34,554 nucleotides of DNA from DSBG01 sp049975365 (GTDB taxonomy: Bacteria > Desulfobacterota > Desulfomonilia > UBA1062). The DNA is taken from contig JBNGDS010000033.1 of NCBI GenBank assembly GCA_049975365.1, positions 1 through 34,554 on the forward strand, written 5' to 3'. The notes beneath the pieces were generated by a model. The model worked only from the letters and a program-made list of their open reading frames with translations, did not search any database and was not told the origin of the DNA. Made by a program: the position numbers and the translations under genes. Shown piece after piece: positions 16,070 through 25,999 of the stretch. The stretch's first letter is position 1. Every line of letters starts with the position of its first letter.

Positions 16070-18130
16070 ATGGAAGATCTTACCATAATTCCTTTTCAGC
16101 ACAGTGATCTCGTTCGTGACCAGTCAGCATTGACGAAGGTCTCCCAGAGACGGTTCATCAATATGCTCAATCATCTTCACATGCAGGGGGCACACTGCTT
16201 TGCACGGGCAACCTATCCCCTGACCAAGGAAGACTTTCTCCTCAAGGTGAAGCCGGATCCCTGCCAGGGTGACCAAGTCACCTGCAGGCTTCCTGAGACA
16301 TCATCCATCGATCTGACGAACTTCACCATCAAGGACCTCATCATCGATGACGGAAAGACTATCGTGAACATGCCCACCGAGGTGGTCGGGGTCGAGAAGC
16401 ACCTCTTCACGGTCAGGATCAGCGACAAAGGGTTTGTCTTCGGCGACAGGCAGGTGAGGAGATTCCAGTGCAGCATGGTGGATGCACACCTGATCCAGGG
16501 CAAGATCGAGGCGGATGGAGTGCTGGAGGATTTTACTCCCACTGGGTTGCGGATAGGGTTGTCGTCTGGCTGTGTCGCCACCCCGAGTGCGTTTGATCCC
16601 TCACGGACCACCCAGATCAGTTTGTATCGAGACGGAAAGGCTGTGTTTTCAGGTGATTGCAGAATTGTGCGCACAGAAGACAGGAACAGGACCATCATCG
16701 TAAGCCCGGTGGATTTCCAGCAGAGCCGCTTCAAGGGGAGGAGGCTCAGAAATCCGAGGGTCAATCTCGTTCCCACGCCGAAGGCCGTGTTTACCCACCC
16801 CTTTACCAACAAGCGGGTCACCTATGAGATCATGGACATCACCACCTCGGGCTTTTCCGTCCACGAGGCTGCCGATTCAACCATGCTCATGCCGGGAATG
16901 ATCATCACGGATGTGACGATCCTGTGTGCAGGTGGACTCAAGCTGTACTGCTCCGCGCAGGTGATTTATCGACTCACCAGAAAAAAGAACATCCTCCGGT
17001 TCGGGTTTGCCATCATCGACATGGACATCATCAACTACAACCGGCTGTTCGACATCTACAGCAATGCCCACGACATTCATGCAAACATGTCCGGGGAAAT
17101 GGACATGGATTCCCTGTGGCAGTTCTTCTTCGACTCAGGGTTCATCTACCCGAAGAAGTACACCTCCCTGAGCAAGTACAAGGACGATTTCAAACAGACC
17201 TACCAGAAGCTCTACCAGTCGAGCCCTGAGATCTTCACGAACTTCACCTACCAGAACAACGGCATGATCTACGGCCATGTGTCCATGGTCAAGGCCTACC
17301 AGAGAACCTGGATGATCCACCACCTCGCAGCAAAGCCAATGGGCAGAAAGCGCACCGGACTGCACGTGCTGAATCATGTCATGAACTATTTCGACGGACT
17401 CTACCGGATGCCTGCAGTGGGCATGGATTACATGATCTTCTACTTCAGGCCCGACAACAAGTTTCCCGATTACTTTTTCGGGGGGTTCTGCCGGGAATAC
17501 AAGCAACCAGAAAGATGCTCCATCGACTGCTTCGCATACCTGAACGTTCCCGTACCGGGTACAGGACAGGAGCTTTCAGAAGGCTGGAGCCTCAAGCCGT
17601 GCACGAGAGAGGATATCGCCGACTTGAAGGCGTGGTATGAGAAAGCCTCGGGAGGCCTCATGATCGATGCCATGGGCCTTGACAGAGATTTCCCGGGAGA
17701 GGAACCAATACAGGATCTCTTTGCCCGCTATGGTCTCAAGAGGGGCTGTGCGGCATTCGTATTGAAGCATGACGGAAAGAGTGCAGCGTTCTTCATAGCA
17801 GACCACTCGAATATGGGCGTCAATCTTTCCGAACTGCTCAACAGCGTGAAGATCATCCTCACCGATGGGGAATCCGTGACGTGGGATGACATCCTGCAGG
17901 CGCTGGTTCCCATTGCCGGAGAGTACGGATCAGACAAGATCCCGGTCATGGTCTATCCCTTTGCCTATTTGGACCGGAACAACATCCCCTATGAGAAAAA
18001 GTACAACCTGTGGGCCTTGGACTCCCGGTATGGCGATGACTATACAGAACACCTGAAGCAGATGGCAAAGATCCGGATCAGCAAGTTCCTCATCAAGTAC
18101 GTGGTCTCGAAAGCATTGAAAAAGCAGTAA
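16070..18130 (+). CDS. Tandem PilZ-like protein with acyltransferase-like C-terminus
   Basis: A 686-residue cytoplasmic protein. Two PilZ-like regions are visible, each with an RxxxR followed by DxTxxG: R127-R131 with D154-FTPT-G159, and R220-R224 with D256-ITTS-G261. PilZ domains bind c-di-GMP through these two motifs (normally DxSxxG; here Thr replaces Ser in both). Residues about 335-686 contain no PilZ motif; the AYQRTWMIHHLAA segment (409-421) resembles the beginning of a GNAT-type acyltransferase fold, but I see no firm acetyl-CoA signature. A c-di-GMP-regulated enzyme or effector is the likely role. It is preceded by a 218-base gap with two strong hairpins. The ATG at 16070 has no clear ribosome site. 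Confidence 0.6.
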   Translation: MEDLTIIPFQHSDLVRDQSALTKVSQRRFINMLNHLHMQGAHCFARATYPLTKEDFLLKVKPDPCQGDQVTCRLPETSSIDLTNFTIKDLIIDDGKTIVNMPTEVVGVEKHLFTVRISDKGFVFGDRQVRRFQCSMVDAHLIQGKIEADGVLEDFTPTGLRIGLSSGCVATPSAFDPSRTTQISLYRDGKAVFSGDCRIVRTEDRNRTIIVSPVDFQQSRFKGRRLRNPRVNLVPTPKAVFTHPFTNKRVTYEIMDITTSGFSVHEAADSTMLMPGMIITDVTILCAGGLKLYCSAQVIYRLTRKKNILRFGFAIIDMDIINYNRLFDIYSNAHDIHANMSGEMDMDSLWQFFFDSGFIYPKKYTSLSKYKDDFKQTYQKLYQSSPEIFTNFTYQNNGMIYGHVSMVKAYQRTWMIHHLAAKPMGRKRTGLHVLNHVMNYFDGLYRMPAVGMDYMIFYFRPDNKFPDYFFGGFCREYKQPERCSIDCFAYLNVPVPGTGQELSEGWSLKPCTREDIADLKAWYEKASGGLMIDAMGLDRDFPGEEPIQDLFARYGLKRGCAAFVLKHDGKSAAFFIADHSNMGVNLSELLNSVKIILTDGESVTWDDILQALVPIAGEYGSDKIPVMVYPFAYLDRNNIPYEKKYNLWALDSRYGDDYTEHLKQMAKIRISKFLIKYVVSKALKKQ

Positions 18131-18346
18131 ATTCAAGAGACTGCAGGGATTTTACTCCGGTGTGACCTGAAGACCGTAGGGGCTCTTCCTGACTATCAAT
18201 TTTTTCATCCAAACTGCCGATGAATCCTTGAGAAGAAAGGCAGAACTCTGCTCCATCCCAGGATAGGGGCGAACAGTGGCGGGAAAGGTATACTTCAGAG
18301 CCTGTAGAACAGTGAAAAATACACAGGACGAACACCGGATGCATAC

Positions 18347-21241
18347 ATGAGCGTGGCAGACAAGAAAGAATCACACCTCTATAACATACGCATCATCAAG
18401 ACCTACCTGGAGTTCATCAAACATCGGTACCCGGACTTGGACATCGATGCACTCCTGAGTCACGCGGGCTTGTCACGATCCGAGCTGGATGATGAAGGGT
18501 ACTGGTACACGCAGGATCAGGCAAATCGGTTCCATGAAATGCTTCAGCGCATGGCAGGACAGTCGAACATCGCCAGGGAGGCAGGCCGGTATGCAGCCGT
18601 CTCCGCATCCTATGGAACAATACGCAGGTATATCTTCGGGTTCATGAATCCCACCATGGCCTATGAACTCATGGCACGAATCGGGTCAAAGCTCACAAAG
18701 GGGACGGAGATCACCATCAACAAGCTTGCATCCAACAAGGTAGAGGCAATTTTCGACATCAACCCGGGTGTGAACGAGAAGCCATACCAGTGCGAGAACC
18801 GCTACGGCATGATGGAGGCAATGAGCAAGGTTTTTACCGGGGAATATGCCACAGTGGAGCACCTGGAGTGCATCCACAAGGGTGCAACGCGATGCAGGTA
18901 CTACATTTCCTGGGTAGAGCCTCTTTCCAGCAAGATCAACAGGATTCGGAACTACATCATCCTCTTGTTCATCCCGCTTATTGTCATCCTCCCGAGTTTC
19001 TTCACCGGGGAGCATGCACTCATCGCAGATCTGGTCGTCCTGTGTGCTATCCTCGGCATCTCGGGCTTTGCCCTGATGCGGAAGCACAGAGAACTCGAAA
19101 AACGCATCGAGGATGAAGGCTCTGTCGCAGAACAGCTCATGGCGGAGTCAGACAAGCGATACAGCGATGCAGAGCTTATCCAGGAGATCGGCGAGTCCCT
19201 TTCCAGCGTGTTCGATATCGACGAACTCCTGAGAACCGTGATGACCACCCTCGAGAAACACCTGGACTACGAACGGGGCATGGTGCTCCTGGCCAATGAG
19301 GAGAAAAACAGGCTCATTTTCAGGAGCGGGTACGGGTATTCACCCGAGCAGGTGGACTGGTTACGTGCAGAGGAGCTTCATCTCGATAAGCCGGACTCGA
19401 AAGGGCCCTTCGTGGTTGCATTCAAGGAACAGAAAACCTTTCTGATCGACGACGTGGAGGATATCGTCGGGGACATGTCTGAGCGAAGCAGGAATCTGGT
19501 GAAGTTTTCCGGTGCCCGATCGTTCATCTGCGTCCCCATCGTCTACGAGAATGAGTCGCTGGGTGTCCTTTCCGTGGACAACACTGCGATGTCCGGCCCT
19601 CCTCGCCAGAGCGACCTGAACCTTCTCATGGGCATTGCACCTCAGATTGCAGTGAGCATCAACAACGTTCGAACATTCGAAAAGATGCAGGCAAGCGAGG
19701 AGAAATACCGGCTCCTGGTGGAAAGCGCCAACAGCATCATTCTCAGGGTGAACAGCGAAGGACGGATCACCTTTGTAAACTCCTTTGCACAGAAGTTCTA
19801 CGGGTACTCTGAAGAAGAGCTGCTCGATAAGCATCTCCTGGGACTCATCATTCCCAACAGGGACTCCAAGGGACGGGAACTCTCCACACTCATCGAAGAT
19901 TTCCTGAAAAACCCTGAATTGTATGGGACTCTGGAAAGCGAGAATGTCCGCAAGGGGGGAGAACGTGTCTGGGTCACCTGGAGCAACAAGGCGATCTATG
20001 ACAAAGACGGCACCATCTCTGAAATCCTGTGCGTGGGAAATGACATCACTGCACGGAAGAAGGCGGAGGAGGAGAAGAAACAACTGGAAGCCCAGCTCGT
20101 CAGGTCCCAGAAGATGGAGGCCATCGGAGCACTCGCCGGCGGGGTTGCGCACGATCTCAACAATATCTTAAGCGGCATCACCAGTTATCCCGATCTGCTC
20201 CTCATGGAGATCCCTGAGACGAGTCCAATGCGCAAGGCGATCATCACGATCAAGAAGTCCGGGGAAAAGGCCGCTGCAATCGTACAGGACCTGCTCACGC
20301 TCGCCCGGAGAGGTGTAAGCATTTCCAATGTTGTCGATATCAACACCATTGTCAGTGATTACTTTGAAAGCCCTGAATTTCAGCGACTCGTTGAATACCA
20401 CCCGCACATCGAGTTCAGCAAGAACCTGAACGGCGATTCCGGGCACATCCTCGGTTCCGAGGTCCATCTCGGCAAGACCGTGATGAATCTCGTCTCCAAC
20501 GCAGCGGAGGCGATGCCGAAGGGTGGGTCAGTGACTGTATCCACATCGAGACGATGCGTGGAAAACCCTATCAAGGGATTCGATACCGTGGAGCCCGGGG
20601 AGTATGTCGTTCTGAGCGTTGAGGACACGGGAATCGGGATCTCGGAAGAAGATCTCAAGAGAATATTCGAACCGTTTTTCACCAAGAAGGTCATGGGCAG
20701 GAGCGGTACCGGTCTCGGGATGACTGTCGTGTGGTCCACGGTGAAAGACCATCACGGGTACATAGATGTGAAAAGCACAGAGGGAAAGGGGACGAGTTTT
20801 TCCCTGTACTTCCCCGTAACTCTCCGGGAGATGAAGGACAGAGGATCCTCCATGCTCATCGAGGAATATATGGGAAGGGAACGCGTCCTTGTCGTGGATG
20901 ACTCGGAGGATCAGCGTGATATAGCGTCAACGTTCCTGGGCAGACTCGGGTATGACGTTGCAGTGGCATCGAACGGGGAGAGTGCCGTTGAGTACTTGAA
21001 GCACAATCCCGTGGAAATCGTCCTGCTCGATATGATCATGGAACCGGGTATCGACGGGTTGGATACATACCGGAAGATCCTCGAGATCAATCCTGACCAG
21101 AACGCGCTGATTGTCAGCGGTTTTTCTGAAACAGACCGTGTCAAGCAGGCGATCAAGCTCGGTGCTGGCGGATACATCCGGAAGCCGTACGCACTCAAGG
21201 AATTAGCCAGAGCAGTACGAACAGAACTCGACAGGAAGTAG
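18347..21241 (+). CDS. Hybrid sensor histidine kinase
   Basis: A 964-residue hybrid kinase. Residues 1-190 form a sensor module that I associate with deltaproteobacterial kinases (RYPDLDIDALLSHAG, RFHEMLQ, KPYQCENRYG); its end, LECIHKGATRCRYYI, resembles a V4R-type ligand domain. Two membrane helices (about 202-218, 225-243) with a very short linker follow, then GAF (about 268-440), PAS (about 450-570), HisKA with H602 in GGVAHDLNNIL, an ATPase domain (N717, DTGIGI, GTGLGM) and a receiver with D895 (LLDMIMEPG). The ligand is unknown. It stands alone on the plus strand, 216 bases after the PilZ gene, with no separate output regulator next to it. Confidence 0.92.
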   Translation: MSVADKKESHLYNIRIIKTYLEFIKHRYPDLDIDALLSHAGLSRSELDDEGYWYTQDQANRFHEMLQRMAGQSNIAREAGRYAAVSASYGTIRRYIFGFMNPTMAYELMARIGSKLTKGTEITINKLASNKVEAIFDINPGVNEKPYQCENRYGMMEAMSKVFTGEYATVEHLECIHKGATRCRYYISWVEPLSSKINRIRNYIILLFIPLIVILPSFFTGEHALIADLVVLCAILGISGFALMRKHRELEKRIEDEGSVAEQLMAESDKRYSDAELIQEIGESLSSVFDIDELLRTVMTTLEKHLDYERGMVLLANEEKNRLIFRSGYGYSPEQVDWLRAEELHLDKPDSKGPFVVAFKEQKTFLIDDVEDIVGDMSERSRNLVKFSGARSFICVPIVYENESLGVLSVDNTAMSGPPRQSDLNLLMGIAPQIAVSINNVRTFEKMQASEEKYRLLVESANSIILRVNSEGRITFVNSFAQKFYGYSEEELLDKHLLGLIIPNRDSKGRELSTLIEDFLKNPELYGTLESENVRKGGERVWVTWSNKAIYDKDGTISEILCVGNDITARKKAEEEKKQLEAQLVRSQKMEAIGALAGGVAHDLNNILSGITSYPDLLLMEIPETSPMRKAIITIKKSGEKAAAIVQDLLTLARRGVSISNVVDINTIVSDYFESPEFQRLVEYHPHIEFSKNLNGDSGHILGSEVHLGKTVMNLVSNAAEAMPKGGSVTVSTSRRCVENPIKGFDTVEPGEYVVLSVEDTGIGISEEDLKRIFEPFFTKKVMGRSGTGLGMTVVWSTVKDHHGYIDVKSTEGKGTSFSLYFPVTLREMKDRGSSMLIEEYMGRERVLVVDDSEDQRDIASTFLGRLGYDVAVASNGESAVEYLKHNPVEIVLLDMIMEPGIDGLDTYRKILEINPDQNALIVSGFSETDRVKQAIKLGAGGYIRKPYALKELARAVRTELDRK

Positions 21242-21424
21242 TCCGTTCCGAGCCCCCCTGAAAAGAGCCAGAACAAAACAGGTTCCGGGAATTCCAGCAG
21301 AAGTCAGCTATGTGTCGGTAAATATCCTCTTTACACCAGGGGCGAATTCATATTTAGGTAAGGGAGGCAGGAGCGTGACCCTCTGCCGAAGAAGTCAACA
21401 GTCAAGACGATGTGGGGGAATGTC

Positions 21425-22258
21425 ATGAAGAAGACCTTGGTATTCGCCATAGTGATCATAGGTATTATCGCGGCCTTTTTCCTCGTTGATTCCTTGTTTT
21501 TCCACAAAAAAGAGAGAGAGGTGCCCCCCGAGGTCGCCCCGCCTGCTCAGGAGATTGCCCCTTCAGCCGAACCGGCAGAAAGGCCGGAAGCCATCGATGT
21601 CCAAAAGCCGAAGAAGGTAACCATAGATGAGATCAAGAGGGAGAAGAGTTTCGAGGATCTCCAGAAAGACATCGCTGCACTGTGCTCTGAACTGGACTCC
21701 AGGGACTATATCAAGGCATACAAGCTCCAGGAAGGTGTGTGCAGAAAATTTCACGGGATGATCGAGAGGCTTGCCTACAACCCGCCGGTTGTGTCGGGAG
21801 AGACGAGGGATCTGTACACGCTCCTGAGCAACACCGCGCACTTCTACCGGGTGCTGGGAAAGGATGACATCAGGCTCATCAAGGACATCCTCTCCCATGA
21901 GTACGATCAGATCGAGCCTACCATGGCGTTGATCTACGAATATCTCATCACGGGGAGCCGCGAGGAGAAGCTCACCGTCAATATCGGGCAGCTCTACGAA
22001 TATGCAGGGTTCTTCCTCGATACCCTGGGGGGGAAATCATACCTGTACCGCAGGGATGCAAAGGTGCGGACGCTCACCCGGTACTATTCCGTTCTCGTCC
22101 TGGACAAGGCAAACGCGGAGCGTATGAACCCGTATGGGATCGATATACGTCCCCACCTCAAGCTCCTGGAGAATGATATCAGGGCGCATGCCATGCTCAA
22201 GAACGGCGCAGAGTACCTCGAGGTGCTCACGGGTATTGAAAAATCTTTGGCCAAGTGA
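21425..22258 (+). CDS. Single-helix membrane protein of unknown function
   Basis: A 277-residue protein with an N-terminal membrane helix (FAIVIIGIIAAFFLVD, about residues 6-22), then a charged, Pro/Ala/Glu-rich linker (residues 30-65: VPPEVAPPAQ and similar) and a mostly helical domain to the end. It would be anchored in the inner membrane with the domain in the periplasm. I find no catalytic motif. The start is the ATG at 21425, six bases after gggggaa; an upstream in-frame start exists but lacks a ribosome site. Its 183-base upstream region has no clear promoter. It precedes the HAD-IIB gene by 127 bases. Unrecognised family. Confidence 0.6.
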   Translation: MKKTLVFAIVIIGIIAAFFLVDSLFFHKKEREVPPEVAPPAQEIAPSAEPAERPEAIDVQKPKKVTIDEIKREKSFEDLQKDIAALCSELDSRDYIKAYKLQEGVCRKFHGMIERLAYNPPVVSGETRDLYTLLSNTAHFYRVLGKDDIRLIKDILSHEYDQIEPTMALIYEYLITGSREEKLTVNIGQLYEYAGFFLDTLGGKSYLYRRDAKVRTLTRYYSVLVLDKANAERMNPYGIDIRPHLKLLENDIRAHAMLKNGAEYLEVLTGIEKSLAK

Positions 22259-22385
22259 GAGAAAATCCGGAATCGTTCGGACATGGGTACAGGAAGGTTC
22301 CCGGCAAAGATCCCCCTGGACCGTACGTATTGAAAGATCAGAGGATCATGAGTCTCGTTTGCCCAGAAATAGGAAGGCCCCCTGA

Positions 22386-23219
22386 TTGGAAGAGTTCGTG
22401 ATTCCTTCTATTCGAACCATCAACCAGGACGTTGTTCACCACCTCTTCGGGGTTTTTTTCGACATTGACGATACCTTCACCACGAAGGGAAAGATCCCTG
22501 CCGCATCTTTTGATGCCCTGTGGAGACTGAAGGAGTCGGGCTTCAGACTGGTACCCATAACAGGGAGACCCGCTGGCTGGTGTGACCACATAGCCCGGAT
22601 GTGGCCGGTTGATGGGGTGGTGGGAGAAAACGGCGCCTTCTATTTCTGGATGGATGAAGATCAGGGGAAGCTTCAGAAACGATTCCTCGATTCAGACGAC
22701 GTCAGGAAGAAGAAGAAGGACCAGCTCACGCGAATACGAGACGAAATTCTCTTGGCAGTTCCTGGGGCTGCAGTCTCGAGTGACCAGTCCTACCGCGAGA
22801 CAGACCTTGCCATAGACTTCACAGAGGATGTCCCGAGGCTTGGGTGGGAGGACATCGAGAAGATCTGCCGGATTTTCACACAGCACGGAGCGCAGTTCAA
22901 GGTTTCCTCCATCCACGTCAATGGATGGTTCGGCAGCTATGACAAGCTCTCGATGACACGGATTTTTGTCAGTGAACGGTGGAACATGGAGCTTGATTCC
23001 GTGAAAGAGAGGTTTTTCTTCTGCGGAGATTCCCCGAATGATGAACCCATGTTCGAGTATTTTCCGTATTCAGCAGGCGTGAGGAATATCCTCCAGTTTG
23101 CGGGGCGCGTGCTCCATCTCCCGACATTCATCGCTGAGTCTGAAGGAGGCCAGGGATTTGCCGAGATCGCTGATATCCTGGTGCGATACATGCAGAGACA
23201 GCCTTCTGTGGGTCGTTGA
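22386..23219 (+). CDS. HAD-IIB family phosphatase
   Basis: A 277-residue HAD hydrolase, type IIB (mannosyl-3-phosphoglycerate or sucrose-phosphate phosphatase-like). Motif I is FDIDDTFT (D26, D28), motif II is PITGRPAGW, motif III Lys is in YDKLSM and motif IV is GDSPNDEPMF; GENGAFYFW marks the IIB cap region. The substrate is likely a sugar phosphate. The start is a TTG at 22386 with aggaagg eight bases upstream; a GTG at 22398 is an alternative. It is convergent with ugpC, ten bases apart, so a relation to the transporter is possible but not shown. Confidence 0.82.
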   Translation: MEEFVIPSIRTINQDVVHHLFGVFFDIDDTFTTKGKIPAASFDALWRLKESGFRLVPITGRPAGWCDHIARMWPVDGVVGENGAFYFWMDEDQGKLQKRFLDSDDVRKKKKDQLTRIRDEILLAVPGAAVSSDQSYRETDLAIDFTEDVPRLGWEDIEKICRIFTQHGAQFKVSSIHVNGWFGSYDKLSMTRIFVSERWNMELDSVKERFFFCGDSPNDEPMFEYFPYSAGVRNILQFAGRVLHLPTFIAESEGGQGFAEIADILVRYMQRQPSVGR

Positions 23220-23229
23220 ACGAGGGCGC

Positions 23230-24327
23230 TCAATAGACCGATAGAGATGTCCTGGCATCGAAGATATGGAGATGGTTGAGGTTCAAGGCCATCCTGAGCT
23301 TTTCCCCGACCGTGATGATTCGTCTCCCCTCGCTGCGCGCTGTGAATTTCACGCCCTGCATGTTCATGTGCATGTTTGTCTCGCCACCGAGCGGTTCAAC
23401 CACCTCGACGATGCCATCCACTTTCCAGTCCTCCGGAAACCCATTGGACCCGGTATCGATGCTGAAGTCTTCTGTCCGGATGCCCATGATGACATCCATG
23501 TCCTTTTGGATGGAGGAGCGCTCCTTTTCAGGGATCGGCAGCCTGAGCTGACCGTTGAAGTCGAGATACAGACCGCTCTGGGCCTGTATAATTCGGGCCG
23601 GGACCAGGTTCATCGGAGGGCTTCCGATAAACCCTGCCACAAACGTGTTTGCCGGGTTCTCGAACAGTTCGATGGGATTTCCCACCTGTTCGACATACCC
23701 GTTGTTCATCACAACGATCCTGTCTGCAAGCGTCATGGCCTCCACCTGGTCGTGGGTGACATAGATGGTCGTGACCTTGACCCGCTGGTGGAGGAGCTTG
23801 ATCTCGGTCCGCATCTGGGTGCGCAGTTTTGCATCCAGATTCGACAGGGGCTCGTCGAAGAGAAAGATGGACGGGTTCCTGACCATTGCCCTGCCCATTG
23901 CGACCCGCTGCCGCTGTCCCCCTGAGAGCTCGTGAGGTTTTCTGTGGAGCAGCCCCCTGAGCTCCAGGATGTCCGCCGTCTCATGAACCCTCTGGAGGAT
24001 CTCTTCCTTGGGCTTCTTGCTCAGCTTCAGCCCGAAGGACATGTTGTTGAAGACATTCATGTGGGGGTAGAGTGCGTAGTTCTGGAATACCATGGCAATG
24101 CCCCTGTCCTTCGGGGCGACATCGTTCACGACCTTCCCGTTGATGTGGATTTCCCCTTCGGTTATCTTCTCGAGGCCCGCGATCATCCGCAGTATCGTCG
24201 ATTTCCCGCAGCCCGAGGGTCCGACAAGGACGATGAACTCGTTGTCGTGGAAGTCCAGGTTCACCCCGTGAACCACTTCCACCTTGCCGAATCTCTTCAC
24301 GACATTTTTCAAGACGACATCAGCCAT
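23230..24327 (-). CDS. ugpC: sn-Glycerol-3-phosphate/sugar ABC transporter ATPase (UgpC)
   Basis: A 365-residue ATPase of the MalK/UgpC group that energises carbohydrate-type importers. Walker A is GPSGCGKS, the signature LSGGQRQR, Walker B IFLFDEPLSNLD, and the switch His is in YVTHDQ. The C-terminal part (from about 240) is the OB-fold regulatory domain typical of this group (FIGSPPMNLVPA onward). The start at 24327 has gggaag upstream. It is divergent from ugpB, separated by 320 bases, and supplies the ATPase missing from ugpBAE. MalK-group proteins can serve several importers, so it may have more than one partner. Confidence 0.93.
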   Translation of the reverse strand: MADVVLKNVVKRFGKVEVVHGVNLDFHDNEFIVLVGPSGCGKSTILRMIAGLEKITEGEIHINGKVVNDVAPKDRGIAMVFQNYALYPHMNVFNNMSFGLKLSKKPKEEILQRVHETADILELRGLLHRKPHELSGGQRQRVAMGRAMVRNPSIFLFDEPLSNLDAKLRTQMRTEIKLLHQRVKVTTIYVTHDQVEAMTLADRIVVMNNGYVEQVGNPIELFENPANTFVAGFIGSPPMNLVPARIIQAQSGLYLDFNGQLRLPIPEKERSSIQKDMDVIMGIRTEDFSIDTGSNGFPEDWKVDGIVEVVEPLGGETNMHMNMQGVKFTARSEGRRIITVGEKLRMALNLNHLHIFDARTSLSVY

Positions 24328-24647
24328 GCATTCTTCCCGTTCAAGCTGAAACTGTATCCTGTAGTTTGGTGCAAGACACCCTGTAGATGACGGTCTCCTG
24401 ACAGCATAATTTTTTAGTATAAAAGCCTCGGGGCCGTCAAGTGCCCGGTACGGTCATGGGTGCGAGATGGATTCCCTCACAGAAACCCCACCCGGTGAGG
24501 CACGGGTACTGTTGGCTGGCTGGTACAACAGAAATTCATGCTATGGAATAGCCTTGACTTGAGTGATACTGGAGAGTAATTTTTCCATGAGAGGCAACTC
24601 CACACTGTTCTGAATACTCAATCTTAACCATGGAACGAGGAGGGAAC
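24328..24647. promoter_or_regulatory. Divergent ugpC/ugpB intergenic region
   Basis: No gene seen. It holds the ugpB promoter at 24554-24582 and, on the minus strand, a TTGACG word without a well-spaced -10 toward ugpC. An AT-rich tract near 24405-24425 suits an operator or upstream element. No repeat or riboswitch is evident. Confidence 0.5.
24554..24582 (+). promoter_or_regulatory. Sigma70-type promoter for ugpBAE
   Basis: TTGACT (24554-24559) and TAATTT (24577-24582) are separated by 17 bases, about 65 bases upstream of the ugpB start, which has a strong AGGAGG ribosome site (24638-24643). Confidence 0.5.
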
Positions 24648-25976
24648 ATGAATATGCGGAAGATGATTCTGCTTGTTTCAGTAGTTGTGTCGGTCGTGTT
24701 TGTTTCAGGCCAGGTTCTGGCTGAACCAACCACCATTCACTGGTGGCATGCCATGAAGGGTGCACGGGGACAGGTTGTCGATACCATGGTCAAAGCGTTC
24801 AACGACTCGCAGTCCGAGTATGTCGTGGTGGCGACCTACAAGGGGGATTACGACGAAACCGTCAACGCGGGGGTAGCTGCTTATCGGGCAAAGAAGCAGC
24901 CTCACATCCTCCAGTCCTTCGAGGTGGGCACACAGACCATGATGCTCTCCGGCGCCGTGTATCCCGTGTACCAACTCATGAAGGATGAGGGGTACGACAT
25001 TGACTGGAAGGCCTACATCCAGCCGGTTCTGTCCTACTACATGGATGCGGACGGTAACCTCATGTCCATGCCGTTCAATTCATCGACCCCGGTCATGTAC
25101 TACAATGTAGACCTGTTCAAGAAGGCAGGCATCCCCATGCTCGACAAGGAAAAACCCATTACCTGGGATGAACTGGGGGAGATCACGGCCAAGCTCGTCA
25201 AATCGGGCGTCACAGGAGGTCTGGTCAGCGGCTGGCAGTCCTGGACCCAGGTGGAGAACTACAGCGCCATGCACAACATTCCCTTTGCTTCCAGGGCCAA
25301 CGGCTACGAGGGGCTCGACTGTGAACTCCTCATCAACAATGACAAGGTAGTCGGACACATCACCATGCTGAAGGACTGGATGAAGGACAATCGCTTCTAC
25401 TACGGCGGGCAGAAGTATCAGGGCCCGTCGGCAGAGTTCGTTGCCCAGAACGCCGGCGTGTATATCGACTCCGTGAGCCAGATCGCGAAGATGCAGTCCT
25501 CTGTCAAGGATTTCACGTGGGATGTGGCCCCGCTGCCGGTGGAATCGTGGATGAAGGAACCGCAGAACAGCATCATCGGCGGTGCTTCCCTGTGGGTGTT
25601 CAATGGCCATGACAAGAAAGATTACAAGGGGGTCGCCGCGTTCCTGAATCACCTCGCACAGCCGGAGATGCAGGTCTATTGGCACAAGGAGACAGGATAC
25701 TTCCCCATCACGCTGGCAGCCTATGAACAGCTGAAGAAAGAGGGGTATTACGAAGAATATCCCTATCAGGAAGTCGGCATCAAACAGCTCACCCGGAGAG
25801 AACCGACAAAGATATCCCGAGGGCTTCGCCTGGGGTACTTCATCCAGATCCGCAACATCATCAATGAAGAACTCGAGCTCGTGTGGAACGGCTCGAAGAC
25901 CCCACAGGAAGCCATGGACAGCGCAGTGAAGAGGAGCAACCAGCAGCTCCGGGAGTTTGAAAAGACGTATAAATAG
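24648..25976 (+). CDS. ugpB: sn-Glycerol-3-phosphate-type binding protein (UgpB)
   Basis: A 442-residue periplasmic binding protein with a signal peptide (residues 1-25; cleavage probably after VLA). It follows E. coli UgpB closely: HWWHAMKG, YKGDYDE, FNSSTPVMYYN, SGWQSW, the long SIIGGASLWV block, ETGYFPIT and RGLRLGYF. E. coli UgpB binds glycerol 3-phosphate and glycerophosphodiesters, so a similar ligand is likely. AGGAGG lies 4 bases before the ATG at 24648 and 10 bases before the ATG at 24654; either may be used. The frame also opens at 24630, with no ribosome site. First gene of ugpBAE. Confidence 0.93.
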   Translation: MNMRKMILLVSVVVSVVFVSGQVLAEPTTIHWWHAMKGARGQVVDTMVKAFNDSQSEYVVVATYKGDYDETVNAGVAAYRAKKQPHILQSFEVGTQTMMLSGAVYPVYQLMKDEGYDIDWKAYIQPVLSYYMDADGNLMSMPFNSSTPVMYYNVDLFKKAGIPMLDKEKPITWDELGEITAKLVKSGVTGGLVSGWQSWTQVENYSAMHNIPFASRANGYEGLDCELLINNDKVVGHITMLKDWMKDNRFYYGGQKYQGPSAEFVAQNAGVYIDSVSQIAKMQSSVKDFTWDVAPLPVESWMKEPQNSIIGGASLWVFNGHDKKDYKGVAAFLNHLAQPEMQVYWHKETGYFPITLAAYEQLKKEGYYEEYPYQEVGIKQLTRREPTKISRGLRLGYFIQIRNIINEELELVWNGSKTPQEAMDSAVKRSNQQLREFEKTYK

Positions 25977-25999
25977 ATCCAGGATCCTCGATTCAGAAC

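Noticed and set aside
18131..18346. Promoter or sigma54 site upstream of the hybrid kinase
   Set aside because: A TATACT is present but nothing like a -35 stands 16-18 bases before it, and no TGGC-TTGC pair with the right spacing is seen.
24328..24629. Riboswitch in the ugp intergenic region
   Set aside because: No recognisable aptamer structure is present; only the promoter can be supported.
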